A stretch of 33,813 nt of DNA from Butyrivibrio sp. (GCA_015056655.1 SVFV01000037.1:1-33813); one strand, 5' to 3'. Numbered from the stretch's first letter, positions 25,854 to 33,803 are shown. The notes: generated from the letters alone by a model not told the origin. Numbers and translations: made by a program.

Positions 25854-26141
25854 AAAGTTTTCAGAGAATGGGTATTACAAGATGATTGTAACTACCCAGT
25901 AGATAAGGCATCAATTGGTAACGTATTCCTTGGAATCATCCTGTTCCACACAATGTTCATTGTAGCTCCTAAGGCTGGAACAGTTATAACAGGCGACTCC
26001 ATGATAGGTGAGTATTTCCGTGTATTCGTATCCTATGCGGTTATTACGGTAGCTCTTATCATGTATGAGACCAACAAGAGAAAGAACAAGTCTAAGGCTG
26101 GAGAACAGCTGGCACTTGCGCAGGAGGAAGCAAATGAATAA
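25854..26141 (+). pseudogene. C-terminal remnant of a membrane protein
   Basis: The frame that follows the smpB stop codon stays open for 95 codons and reads as a protein end: KASIGNVFLGIILFHTMFI, APKAGTVITGDSMIGEYF, then VFVSYAVITVALIMYETNKRK and a soluble tail. There are about two membrane segments. No ATG, GTG or TTG occurs in this frame before the ATG at 25953, which has no ribosome site and would cut the first membrane helix. It looks like the tail of a larger membrane protein whose N-terminal part was lost at a junction next to smpB. Its last 8 bases overlap the start of the next gene, a coupling that supports an original operon. The parent family is not identified. Confidence 0.6.
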
Positions 26142-26610
26142 GGCAAATACAAAGATGTGGATATATCGTATCGTGGCCTTGGCTGTGCTTTTACTGATCG
26201 CAGTAGCAATGTTTATTATTGGCCGCGGACATACAATCTATTTTGACAATAAGGCACCTGAAAATGGCGCCGAAGTAAATGTTCCTTACAATATCGATGT
26301 TGTAGTGAACGGTGAGAAGGTTGCAAAACTTAAGTCCGGAGAAAGAGGAATGGTAACTACCATGGGACAGACTTTCAACATGCAGCTTCTTGTAACAAAT
26401 GAAAAGGACGGAAAGACCTCAAAGGTTCAGGTAGGACTTCCGATTCCATATAACATGGATGGAGTGATCATCAATCTTCCGGCACTCCTTGCTGGAAAAG
26501 ATGAGGGCACTTACCTCACAGAGTTCATTCCTACACCTTCAGCAGAAGAGCTTGAGGATGAAGAGGTTATTACGGATGAGACCGAAGGACTTATGGACTT
26601 TGGTGAATAA
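26134..26610 (+). CDS. Small membrane-anchored protein (DUF6672-like)
   Basis: This 158-aa protein has an N-terminal hydrophobic segment at about residues 9-28 (IVALAVLLLIAVAMFIIG), followed by GRGHTIYFDNKAPENG and an extracytoplasmic beta-like domain, then an acidic C-terminus. The short opening and GHTIYFDNK motif resemble proteins labelled DUF6672 as I remember them. Function is unknown. The ATG at 26134 is chosen because AGGAGG (26122-26127) is 6 bases upstream; the longer 23-residue extension is Arg-rich and unlikely. The start overlaps the end of the upstream remnant, so the partner permease was probably destroyed while this gene survives. It is followed by a terminator. Confidence 0.7.
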   Translation: MNKANTKMWIYRIVALAVLLLIAVAMFIIGRGHTIYFDNKAPENGAEVNVPYNIDVVVNGEKVAKLKSGERGMVTTMGQTFNMQLLVTNEKDGKTSKVQVGLPIPYNMDGVIINLPALLAGKDEGTYLTEFIPTPSAEELEDEEVITDETEGLMDFGE

Positions 26611-26619
26611 TTAAAGAAA

Positions 26620-26673
26620 AAAGAGGGGCCATCGCCCAGATGATTTAATCATCTAATGCGACAGCCCCTTTTT
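26620..26673 (+). terminator. Rho-independent terminator after the DUF6672-like gene
   Basis: GGGGC (26625-26629) pairs with GCCCC (26664-26668), and TCGC/GCGA and GATGATT/AATCATC pair within it. A preceding A-rich and following T-rich tract extend the stem, so it may also act on the opposite strand. Confidence 0.8.
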
Positions 26674-26747
26674 ATATTTGTATTTTTCAAAAGATTCAGT
26701 GTATTATTAGATTTTTTTAGTGCAGTTAACAATTAACCGTTTATAGA

Positions 26748-26756
26748 TGATAAGAT
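26748..26756 (+). promoter_or_regulatory. Possible extended -10 promoter of the ABC exporter
   Basis: TG-A-TAAGAT lies 28 bases before the start codon. The dyad GTTAA-CAA-TTAAC (26725-26737) sits just upstream, where a -35 or regulator site would be. The -35 itself is weak. Confidence 0.4.
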
Positions 26757-26783
26757 GTATGAAGGCATTAAGGAGGGAAAGAA

Positions 26784-27512
26784 ATGAGCGAAAACAAAAT
26801 ACTTGAAATCAAAAATTATTCAAAAGCTTACAGTGAGGGGAAAAAAGCTGCTGATGATGTTTCCTTGGATGTCATGAGCGGAGATATATATGGATTTATA
26901 GGACATAATGGTGCAGGAAAATCTACGACAATTCGTGCTGTCGTGGGAGTACTTGATTTTACTGAGGGCGAAATTTTTATAGATGGCCATTCAGTAAAAA
27001 CTGAGCCTATCGAATGTAAAAAGGTTACTGCCTACATTCCTGATAATCCGGATCTGTACGAGAATCTGACAGGAATTCAGTACCTTAACTTTATCGCAGA
27101 TGTATTTGGAATTAGCGCTGAAGATCGAGAGAAAAAGATAAAGAAGTATGCTGATGCATTTGAAATAACAGATTCTCTTGGAGATGCCATAAGCTCATAT
27201 TCACATGGTATGAAGCAGAAGGTAGCTATAATTTCAGCACTTATTCATCAGCCAAAGCTTCTTGTTCTTGATGAACCCTTTGTCGGTCTTGACCCCAAGG
27301 CAACCTTTACCCTAAAGGAAATCATGCACGATATGTGCGAGCAGGGAACAGCTATTTTCTTCTCAACACACGTCCTTGATGTGGCAGAAAAGCTCTGCAA
27401 TAAGGTTGCGATTATCAAAAAAGGAAAAATTATAGCAAAGGGAACAATGGATGAACTAACTGAAGGTCATTCCTTAGAGGAAGCTTTCCTGGAGGCAGAC
27501 AATGAAGAATAA
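26784..27512 (+). CDS. ABC transporter ATP-binding protein
   Basis: This 242-aa ATPase powers the permease encoded next. It has Walker A GHNGAGKST (40-48), the signature SYSHGMKQK (variant of LSGGQ), Walker B LLVLDEPFVGLDP and the H-loop STH. The DVAEKLCNKVAIIKKGKIIAKGT ending is typical for ABC-2-type exporters. AAGGAGG is 8 bases before the ATG. Its last 11 bases overlap the permease start at 27502, so the two are coupled. The substrate (peptide, drug or lipid) cannot be inferred. Confidence 0.95.
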   Translation: MSENKILEIKNYSKAYSEGKKAADDVSLDVMSGDIYGFIGHNGAGKSTTIRAVVGVLDFTEGEIFIDGHSVKTEPIECKKVTAYIPDNPDLYENLTGIQYLNFIADVFGISAEDREKKIKKYADAFEITDSLGDAISSYSHGMKQKVAIISALIHQPKLLVLDEPFVGLDPKATFTLKEIMHDMCEQGTAIFFSTHVLDVAEKLCNKVAIIKKGKIIAKGTMDELTEGHSLEEAFLEADNEE

Positions 27513-29106
27513 TAATATGGTTTTTCTTAAGACGTTGCTTCTATCAACAAGTCAGATAAATATATGGAAGCATACATCTGATAAAAAGAAGAAAAGCAAG
27601 ATAGTAGGCTCATTTATTGGCCTTACATTTATATATTTAATGATAATGGGATATTGCGTAGCTAACTGTATCGGATACGGTATTCTTGGAATAGCAAATA
27701 CTATCCCTACGCTGTGTGCTTTATCGCTTAGTGCGATTGCATTTTTATTTACATTCTTTAAGACTAACGGATACCTGTTTAACTTTAAGGAATATGACAT
27801 GCTGATGGCTCTTCCTTTTGCCTCAAGCACAGTAGCAGGCTGTAAATTCCTTTATATGTATGTCAAAACACTTCCATGGTATCTGACGATATCAATTTCC
27901 ATGATGATTGGATATGGCATATATGTGAAGCCATCTATTATTGTTTATCCTTTATGGCTTGTATTATCTTTACTTGTGCCGATTATCCCAATGCTTTTTG
28001 CTTCATTTTGCGGATTTTTGATTGCAAGGATCAGTACCGGATTTAAAAAGAATAATATAATACAGACTATTCTCACTTTTATATTTGTTATATTCTGTTT
28101 TTCACTGCGTTTTATAATTGAATCTATTTTTAGAAATAATCAGGTTGAAGATGTTCTTGAACAGACATCAGAGATGACAGAAAATGCTGCAAGGATTTAT
28201 ATGCCTGCAGGCTGGTTTTCAAATGCAGTAACAAAGCTTGGCCTATCAGATATATTTTTACTTGTTGGAGTAACGGTCTTTGCTTTTGCTATTGTGTTTA
28301 AGATTGTTGGAAGATCCTACAGAAACATCAATTCAGCACTTAAATCCCACGCTGCATCAAAGAAATATAAGATGACAGTGCAGAAGAGAAGAAGTGTTAT
28401 AAACGCTATTGCTTATAAAGAATTCAAGAGACTTACCGGATCAACAACATATATGGTAAACAGTACGGTTGGTGAGCTTTTGGCTTTAATACTAGGAGTA
28501 GTTACTCTTATTATTGGCTTTGAAAAAATAGTAAGAATCGTTATCCAGGATGCACCGATTGATACTGCTATATTGCAGCCGGCTATACCTTTTATAGCTT
28601 ACTTCCTGGTTGGAATGATGACTACAACAGCCTGCTCACCATCCTTAGAGGGCAAAAACTACTGGATATTGCAGAGTCTTCCAATTAAGAAGGAGACCAT
28701 TTATAAGGGAAAGATGCTTTTTAACATGTATCTGACAATTCCCTTTATGAGCTTTTTGATAATCTGTCTGTGTATATCAGCCAGAGTGCCGTTTGTTAAC
28801 AGCATTTTTTATCTGCTTTTAGGTTTTATTCTTTGTGCTTTTTCAACAGCATGGGGATGTGTATGCGGAATTAAGCATATGAGGCTTGACTGGGAAAATG
28901 AGACGGAAGTAGTCAAGCAGGGAGCAGCTGTTGCCATTTATATGTTCCCTAATATGTTTGTGGCTTTAGGACTTACAGTACTTGTAGTATACTTAGGATT
29001 AACAATAAATCATATATTGCTTACATTGCTTTTGGGAGCTATAGTAGCTGTTTTGGCATTAATATGTTATCTAAGAGCTTTGAAGCTTGCTGCAAGGACT
29101 CAATAA
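27502..29106 (+). CDS. ABC-2-type exporter permease
   Basis: The 534-aa protein has about 10-12 hydrophobic segments and a cytoplasmic middle containing ALKSHAASKKYKMTVQKRR and AIAYKEFKRLTGSTTYMVN, the pattern of large clostridial exporters labelled putative ABC exporter. It overlaps the ATPase gene and should form the membrane part of that transporter. A GGAGG site lies at 27490-27494 inside the ATPase gene. Its stop is followed by one base and the MATE gene start, so three transport genes form one operon. The substrate is unknown. Confidence 0.88.
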   Translation: MKNNNMVFLKTLLLSTSQINIWKHTSDKKKKSKIVGSFIGLTFIYLMIMGYCVANCIGYGILGIANTIPTLCALSLSAIAFLFTFFKTNGYLFNFKEYDMLMALPFASSTVAGCKFLYMYVKTLPWYLTISISMMIGYGIYVKPSIIVYPLWLVLSLLVPIIPMLFASFCGFLIARISTGFKKNNIIQTILTFIFVIFCFSLRFIIESIFRNNQVEDVLEQTSEMTENAARIYMPAGWFSNAVTKLGLSDIFLLVGVTVFAFAIVFKIVGRSYRNINSALKSHAASKKYKMTVQKRRSVINAIAYKEFKRLTGSTTYMVNSTVGELLALILGVVTLIIGFEKIVRIVIQDAPIDTAILQPAIPFIAYFLVGMMTTTACSPSLEGKNYWILQSLPIKKETIYKGKMLFNMYLTIPFMSFLIICLCISARVPFVNSIFYLLLGFILCAFSTAWGCVCGIKHMRLDWENETEVVKQGAAVAIYMFPNMFVALGLTVLVVYLGLTINHILLTLLLGAIVAVLALICYLRALKLAARTQ

Positions 29107-29107
29107 T

Positions 29108-30448
29108 ATGAAAATAACTATTTCAGATAAGTTTACAGTAAAAAAAATACTATTATTTTCCCTTCCATGCATTGGAATGCAACTTGTGGACAACACCTAC
29201 CAGGTTGTGGATGGATACTTTATTTCTAATTTCCTTGGAGAAAATGTATTTGCTGCGGAGAACATGATATTCCCTCCACTTGCACTTATGATGTCCCTTG
29301 GACTTGTTATGGGAGCGGGTGGAAGTGCGATTATTTCTGCTTATCTGGGAGAGGGAAAAGAAGACAGAGCAAGACAGACTCTTTCAATGCTCAGTGTATT
29401 TCTTTTTATTGGTGGAATAATAATATCGGCATTGGCATTTTTATTTATGCCAAATATTGCAAAGATGGCAGGCGCACCTGAAAGTCTGGTTCCTTATTGC
29501 ACTGTCTATGGTCGGATATTGTCGTCACTTATGCCTGTTCAGATGATGAATTATGCTTTTCAGGAATATCTCATTGCTGCAGATCAGGGGAAGCTGGGGT
29601 TTATATCATCAGTTGTAAATGCTGTAACAAATATTGTTCTTGATTTCGCTTTTGTAGTTTTTTTCGGCTGGGGGCTTTGGGGAGCAGCTTTAGCGACAGG
29701 ACTTGCATGGTGTGTCAGCTGTGTTGTAGCCTTTTCATATTTCGTAAATAAGAAGCACAGACTTCACTTTATGCGATTTAAAATACATATGGGTGACACC
29801 TTACTTGCACTTGGAAATGGATCCTCAGAGATGGTTGATGCTGTATCTTACGTAATAGTGGCTATTATTTTTAACAGGCGTCTTATTGCGCTTCTCGGAG
29901 AGAGAGGAGTGGCTTCTTATGCTGTAACCGAGTACATGACAGGAGTTTTTGCAGCAATCTTTATGGGAATAGGAATTGCTATGATTCCTGTAATTGGATT
30001 CAGGTATGGCGAAAAGAATTTTGAAGAACTAAAAAAGCTTAGAAATGATGGGCTTAAGCTTGCTGCGATTTCAGGAACCATAATGATGTGTCTTGCACTT
30101 TTATTAAGTGGAGTGGTTGCCAGGATCTTTGTTGGATATGATCCGGAATTAAAAGCTATGGCAACCTTGGCCCTTAGAGTATGTGCATTTGCTTATGCAC
30201 TTAGTGGCATCAATATGTTTTCATCGTCATTCTTTACCGGAATATCAGATGGTTTAGCATCAGCTCTTATAGCAGCTATGAGAAGTTTTGCTATGCCACT
30301 TATATTTGTATTTCTTCTTCCATATTTGTTTGGACATGACGGAATATGGTTTACTACTCTGGCAGCGGAGGTTGTAGGAGTCTGTGTGGTAATAGTGCTT
30401 TACAGATTAAGATTTACAAAAGGACTTAAGTGGGGGAGAGAGGACTGA
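29108..30448 (+). CDS. MATE family efflux transporter
   Basis: MATE proteins export drugs and other compounds using proton or sodium gradients. The 446-aa protein has 12 hydrophobic segments and family features: DNTYQVVDGYFISNFLG in the first helix region, GLVMGAGGSAIISAYLGEG, FQEYLIAADQGKLG, and in the second half GIGIAMIPVIGFRYGEKN. The ATG at 29108 is chosen because AAGG (29094-29097) lies about 10 bases upstream and the longer form adds 7 residues within the permease gene. It follows the ABC permease by one base. The substrate is unknown. Confidence 0.93.
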   Translation: MKITISDKFTVKKILLFSLPCIGMQLVDNTYQVVDGYFISNFLGENVFAAENMIFPPLALMMSLGLVMGAGGSAIISAYLGEGKEDRARQTLSMLSVFLFIGGIIISALAFLFMPNIAKMAGAPESLVPYCTVYGRILSSLMPVQMMNYAFQEYLIAADQGKLGFISSVVNAVTNIVLDFAFVVFFGWGLWGAALATGLAWCVSCVVAFSYFVNKKHRLHFMRFKIHMGDTLLALGNGSSEMVDAVSYVIVAIIFNRRLIALLGERGVASYAVTEYMTGVFAAIFMGIGIAMIPVIGFRYGEKNFEELKKLRNDGLKLAAISGTIMMCLALLLSGVVARIFVGYDPELKAMATLALRVCAFAYALSGINMFSSSFFTGISDGLASALIAAMRSFAMPLIFVFLLPYLFGHDGIWFTTLAAEVVGVCVVIVLYRLRFTKGLKWGRED

Positions 30449-30451
30449 TTG

Positions 30452-30505
30452 TTGACTTTATCGTTCGGCCTTTTTAAAATATAGTTTCACGCTATAACTA
30501 TATTT
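30452..30505 (+). promoter_or_regulatory. nhaC promoter overlapped by a perfect operator-like inverted repeat
   Basis: TTGACT (30452-30457) and TAAAAT (30475-30480) are exactly 17 bases apart, a strong sigma-70-type promoter. AAATATAGTT (30477-30486) is perfectly complementary to AACTATATTT (30496-30505) with a 9-base spacer. The repeat starts inside the -10 and covers the predicted transcription start near 30487, so a bound protein would block transcription. A 5' mRNA hairpin is an alternative. Confidence 0.65.
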
Positions 30506-30527
30506 AAAGAATGGAACATATTTTAAA

Positions 30528-31838
30528 ATGCAAAACGGAAATTCTAATGTTAAATCAAATCCAAAGGCACTTTTGCCTATAGCTTTATTTCTAATTTTAT
30601 ATTTGGGAAACGGTATATATTTTCAATACATCGCGCCGATTGAAGGCAGGATGGGATTCTATGTTGTTTCAGTAGTCCTGTCATTTACTTTTGCGCTCAT
30701 TCTGGCATTTATCCAAAACAGAGGGAAATCCTTCGCGGAAAAAATTCATATTTGTGCTGAGGGCATTGGCGATGACAATATAGTTACAATGCTCTTTATA
30801 TTTATTCTTGCAGGAGCCTTTAGCGGAGTAGCAGGCGAAGCAGGTGGAGCTTCTTCAACAGCAAATTTGCTGTTAAGTATTATACCCGGGAGATTTGCCC
30901 TGCCCGGATTGTTTGTTATTGCATGCCTAATTTCAATGGCTATGGGAACAAGCGTGGGAACAATTTCAGTACTTGCCCCAATTGCTGTGGCGGTATCCCA
31001 GAACGGAAATCTAAGCCTAGCGTTTTGCGTGGGTGTAGTTGTTGGCGGAGCTATGTTTGGAGATAACCTTTCTTTTATCTCAGATACAACGATTGCAGCT
31101 ACCAAGACTCAGGGTATAAATATGAAGGATAAGTTCGATGCCAATATCAAGATAGCACTTCCTTCAGCTATTATCACATTGATTATTTTAATGGTATATG
31201 CTTTTATGAGCGGGGGAGCTTCAATTGGAGAGTTTGATTTCAATATTTTTCAGGCACTTCCTTACTTTATCGTACTCATACTTTCAGTACTTAGCGTAAA
31301 TGTATTCATCGTTTTGCTTCTTGGATGCTTTATGTTTATTGTAGTCGGAATGCTTACAGGTTCGCTTACCTATGTGACAGGGCTTTCGTCTATGGGTGCA
31401 GGAATTGAGGGCATGTTCGAGACTATGATCGTAACCATACTGGTAGCAAGTGTTGCTGCGCTTATTAGAGAGCATGGCGGTTTCGAGGCGATTCTTTCTC
31501 TTATCAGGTCAAAAGCTGACGGAAAGAGGGGAGGAATGTTTGGAATAGCTTTCCTTACCATGTTTATGGACCTTGCTACAGCAAATAATACTGTGGCAAT
31601 AGTTATTGCAGCTCCCATTGCTAAGCATATCAGCGAAGAATACGACGTTGAACCTAAAAAGACGGCATCTCTTCTTGATACCTGTTCTTGTATCATGCAG
31701 GGTATCATTCCTTATGGCGCGCAGCTCCTTGTGGCTGCTAACATAGCAAAGATAGCAAGTTTTTCACTTATTCCATGCCTGATATATCCTTTTGTTCTCG
31801 CTGCTTTTGTAGTAATCTCAATTGTGAGAGAAGGCTGA
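30528..31838 (+). CDS. Na+/H+ antiporter, NhaC family
   Basis: The 436-aa membrane protein matches the NhaC/ion-transporter superfamily. It has FIFILAGAFSGVAGEAGGASSTANLLLSIIPGR, MAMGTSVGTISVLAPIAVAV, VVGGAMFGDNLSFISDTTIAAT and, late, FMDLATANNTVAIVIAAPIAKHI. The conserved GDNLSFISDTTIAAT stretch bears the likely ion-binding Asp residues. Members exchange Na+ for H+ or, in some cases, amino or organic acids. The ribosome site is weak (GGAA around 30513). It is driven by the operator-covered promoter upstream. Annotation as antiporter is family-level. Confidence 0.9.
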   Translation: MQNGNSNVKSNPKALLPIALFLILYLGNGIYFQYIAPIEGRMGFYVVSVVLSFTFALILAFIQNRGKSFAEKIHICAEGIGDDNIVTMLFIFILAGAFSGVAGEAGGASSTANLLLSIIPGRFALPGLFVIACLISMAMGTSVGTISVLAPIAVAVSQNGNLSLAFCVGVVVGGAMFGDNLSFISDTTIAATKTQGINMKDKFDANIKIALPSAIITLIILMVYAFMSGGASIGEFDFNIFQALPYFIVLILSVLSVNVFIVLLLGCFMFIVVGMLTGSLTYVTGLSSMGAGIEGMFETMIVTILVASVAALIREHGGFEAILSLIRSKADGKRGGMFGIAFLTMFMDLATANNTVAIVIAAPIAKHISEEYDVEPKKTASLLDTCSCIMQGIIPYGAQLLVAANIAKIASFSLIPCLIYPFVLAAFVVISIVREG

Positions 31839-31848
31839 TGGACATCTG

Positions 31849-31921
31849 TTGGGCTAACGGCTTTACTATATCTGAAGTAATGCGAAAACGTAGATAAAAT
31901 CTGGATAAGAATTAAGCCCAA
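31849..31921 (+). other. Long-range stem in the leader of the S66 peptidase gene
   Basis: TTGGGCTAA (31849-31857) pairs with TTAAGCCCAA (31912-31921) with one bulged base, enclosing a 54-base A+T-rich loop. It ends next to the AAGGAG and GAGGGGG sites of the following gene. No terminator T run follows. Confidence 0.35.
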
Positions 31922-31939
31922 AAGGAGAATGAGGGGGAA

Positions 31940-33022
31940 ATGAAGAAAAGAATATTATCTGTTATATGCGTTTGTGTTTTACTCCTTTCAATTGCAGCCT
32001 GCACGGATCAGAATTATGTTGAGAATCAGCAGGAGGAGGTACTTATCAACGAGGGAGAAGACACCAAAACAGAAGTATCTTATTCTGCTTATGGCGGTGA
32101 GCACAGTGAGATGTTCCTGAAAGAAGGAGATAAGATTGCTGTTATCTCTCCTTCAGCACTTCCTAGCAGAGAGCAGACAGACTCAACTATAGAAGGACTT
32201 AAAAAATGGGGCTATGAGCCTGTTGAAGGTAAACACGTATGCGAGGAAAAACGCACACTGGACGATATAGTTGAGGATGTAAACTGGGCGTTGGAAGACC
32301 CTGAGATAAAAGCAATTTTCTGTGTCCGCGGTGGTTATGGTGCTTCGGAAGCTGCTGAAAAACTTTCCCAAGACATGATAAAGGCATCAAATAAGCTCAT
32401 CATCGGATACAGTGACATAACTGTTTATCATTCACAATGGACTACAGTGGGAATTCCTTCAATACATGCCTGTATGAGCGGAACTTTTAACGGACTTCCT
32501 GATAGCTGCTTTGAAGCTGAAGAGAAAATGCTTAAGGGTGAAATGCCCACCTATACATGTGAAAAGGGTGAGCAGGGTATAGAAGGAACTGCCAGAGGAG
32601 TACTTGTTGGAGGAAATCTTTCTACATTTACTTCCGTAATCGGAACAGCTTTTGATTGCACTAAAACAGGACAGCCTTATATCTTATTCCTTGAGGATGT
32701 GGGAGAGGATGTACAGCATATTCACAGATATCTGACAATCCTTAAGCACACAGGCGTTTTAGATAATGCATCCGGTATCGTGTTTGGAGAATGGACAGAA
32801 CTTCCCGAGGACCTTGGCGATTACTTTGGAAGAACACGTGGCGGTAAATTCGAATCCATCTCAGATATGATCACAAGACAGTTTCTGACAGATCTTGATA
32901 TACCTGTAGCATTTGGCTTCCCTGCAGGACACGGCGATATAAACTATCCGCTACTTATGGGAGAAGAAGCAGAACTTACGGTTAATGCGGATGATTTTGC
33001 GCTAAGGTGTGGGGTAAATTGA
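31940..33022 (+). CDS. Lipoprotein peptidase of family S66 (LD-carboxypeptidase/MccF type)
   Basis: S66 enzymes cleave L,D bonds in murein tetrapeptides (LdcA) or detoxify peptide-nucleotides (MccF). The 360-aa protein has an N-terminal type II signal peptide with a hydrophobic core and lipobox IAAC (C21), so it is probably anchored outside the membrane, unlike cytoplasmic LdcA. The nucleophile is S158 in GYSDIT. The catalytic Glu is E252 in LFLEDVGED, and the His is H331 in FPAGHGDINYPLLMG; this is the full S66 triad. Other motifs are KIAVISPSALPS and CVRGGYGASE. AAGGAG and GAGGGGG precede the ATG. Substrate cannot be fixed from sequence, but surface location favours cell-wall peptides. Confidence 0.9.
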   Translation: MKKRILSVICVCVLLLSIAACTDQNYVENQQEEVLINEGEDTKTEVSYSAYGGEHSEMFLKEGDKIAVISPSALPSREQTDSTIEGLKKWGYEPVEGKHVCEEKRTLDDIVEDVNWALEDPEIKAIFCVRGGYGASEAAEKLSQDMIKASNKLIIGYSDITVYHSQWTTVGIPSIHACMSGTFNGLPDSCFEAEEKMLKGEMPTYTCEKGEQGIEGTARGVLVGGNLSTFTSVIGTAFDCTKTGQPYILFLEDVGEDVQHIHRYLTILKHTGVLDNASGIVFGEWTELPEDLGDYFGRTRGGKFESISDMITRQFLTDLDIPVAFGFPAGHGDINYPLLMGEEAELTVNADDFALRCGVN

Positions 33023-33064
33023 TTCAAGAAAGGACAAAAGAAAGTAACCTTTAAGATAAATAAT

Positions 33065-33092
33065 TGATATAATGGCAACAACACAAAGTTGC
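33065..33092 (+). promoter_or_regulatory. Promoter and inverted repeat before the toxin-antitoxin-like pair
   Basis: TG-A-TATAAT (33065-33073) is an extended -10. GCAAC (33075-33079) and GTTGC (33088-33092) form an inverted repeat around an 8-base spacer, covering the predicted start of transcription. This fits autoregulation by an antitoxin, but is not proven. Confidence 0.45.
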
Positions 33093-33155
33093 AGTAGAAA
33101 AAGTAGGTCGATTTTTGTGGTAATATATATCATATGAGAGGTAAGGCTATGTGTG

Positions 33156-33326
33156 ATGTTAAGAAATATAGTGATATATAAAGAAATAGCGAAACTAAAT
33201 GCTGACGATACGCTACAGCTTGTTCTTGAAAGCGAAACAGAAGAGGAAAAGGACTTTTATGAAATGGTAGGAGATTTCCTTCTTCAGAGAAAACAGCGAG
33301 AAGTTCTTGAAAGGAACTCAATCTGA
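33156..33326 (+). CDS. Small antitoxin-like protein
   Basis: A 56-aa ORF begins MLRNIVIYKEIAKLNADDTLQ and is rich in Glu and Lys, with a helical C-terminal part (EKDFYEMVGDFLLQRKQREVLE). It ends one base before the toxin-like gene start, the usual antitoxin-first order. AAGG (33143-33146) lies 9 bases before the ATG. A GTG at 33153 would add one residue. I do not recognise a named family; the antitoxin label rests on size, context and order. Confidence 0.55.
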   Translation: MLRNIVIYKEIAKLNADDTLQLVLESETEEEKDFYEMVGDFLLQRKQREVLERNSI

Positions 33327-33327
33327 A

Positions 33328-33648
33328 ATGAAAAAGTATACAATTGTTGCCGGAGTTAATGGTTCTGGAAAGACTACGCTATATCAAACGGAACAAATTC
33401 AAAAAAGTGTATACAGAATAAACGCTGATGAGATACTAGTAGAGATGGGTGGGCATGGAGTTAGTGAGACTGATATTGAGAGACGTTATGAACAGTCATT
33501 TAGTAATTTGAAAAAAGTATTGCCAATCTGTAATTTAGTTGCTCTTTATGACAATACAGAAGAATTTAGAAGGATTGCTATCTATAAGGATGGCGTTCTT
33601 GTTAGAAAATCTCACAAAGTGCCGGATTGGTTTGAAAAGATTCAGTGA
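33328..33648 (+). pseudogene. Internally deleted zeta-toxin-like ATPase
   Basis: Zeta-type toxins are P-loop kinases that phosphorylate UDP-N-acetylglucosamine or similar substrates. This 106-aa frame has the N-terminus (KKYTIVAGVNGSGKTTLYQ; P-loop residues 9-17), VYRINADEIL, and then jumps to GGHGVSETDIERRYEQSFSNLKKVLP and ALYDNT, the C-terminal part of the family. Family members of this kind are about 180-190 aa, and the middle, including the substrate-binding part, is missing between about residues 40 and 41. The reading frame is kept across the junction. The protein is probably not active as a toxin. Annotation as a remnant is an inference from remembered family order. Confidence 0.6.
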
Positions 33649-33673
33649 ACTTCAATCTAATCCATAAAAAATA

Positions 33674-33694
33674 AGACATTCCATTGGAATGTCT
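33674..33694. other. Perfect hairpin after the toxin-like gene
   Basis: AGACATTCC (33674-33682) and GGAATGTCT (33686-33694) form a 9-bp stem with loop ATT. No T run follows directly. Confidence 0.5.
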
Positions 33695-33710
33695 CAGACT
33701 GTAGACAAAG

Positions 33711-33735
33711 TCCACGGCATCTGCCGTGGATTTTT
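33711..33735 (+). terminator. Rho-independent terminator after the toxin-like gene
   Basis: TCCACGGC (33711-33718) pairs with GCCGTGGA (33723-33730) around ATCT, followed by five T. The stem is perfect and G+C-rich. Confidence 0.82.
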
Positions 33736-33752
33736 CTTTATTTAATAGGAAA

Positions 33753-33803
33753 TTGCGCCTTGATGGCGCAACCTTGAATTGAAGGCCCGGGCAAGACCGG
33801 GCC
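33753..33803. repeat. Two further perfect hairpins at the right edge
   Basis: TTGCGCC/GGCGCAA (33753-33759 and 33765-33771, loop TTGAT) and GGCCCGG/CCGGGCC (33784-33790 and 33797-33803, loop GCAAGA) follow one another within 51 bases. The G+C content is far above the surrounding DNA. It could be an intergenic repeat, the start of an RNA gene, or the end of a mobile element; the window stops here. Confidence 0.5.

Noticed and set aside
25854..26133. tmRNA (ssrA) gene next to smpB
   Set aside because: No Ala-tRNA-like ends or tag-coding frame was seen; the stretch reads as a membrane-protein fragment.
25953..26141. Real 62-aa membrane gene starting at ATG 25953
   Set aside because: No ribosome site, and the frame is open and protein-like upstream of that ATG, so it is better read as a gene remnant.
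33149..33181. ATG at 33149 as start of the antitoxin-like gene
   Set aside because: That frame stops after 10 codons; the frame from 33156 reaches the toxin-like start.
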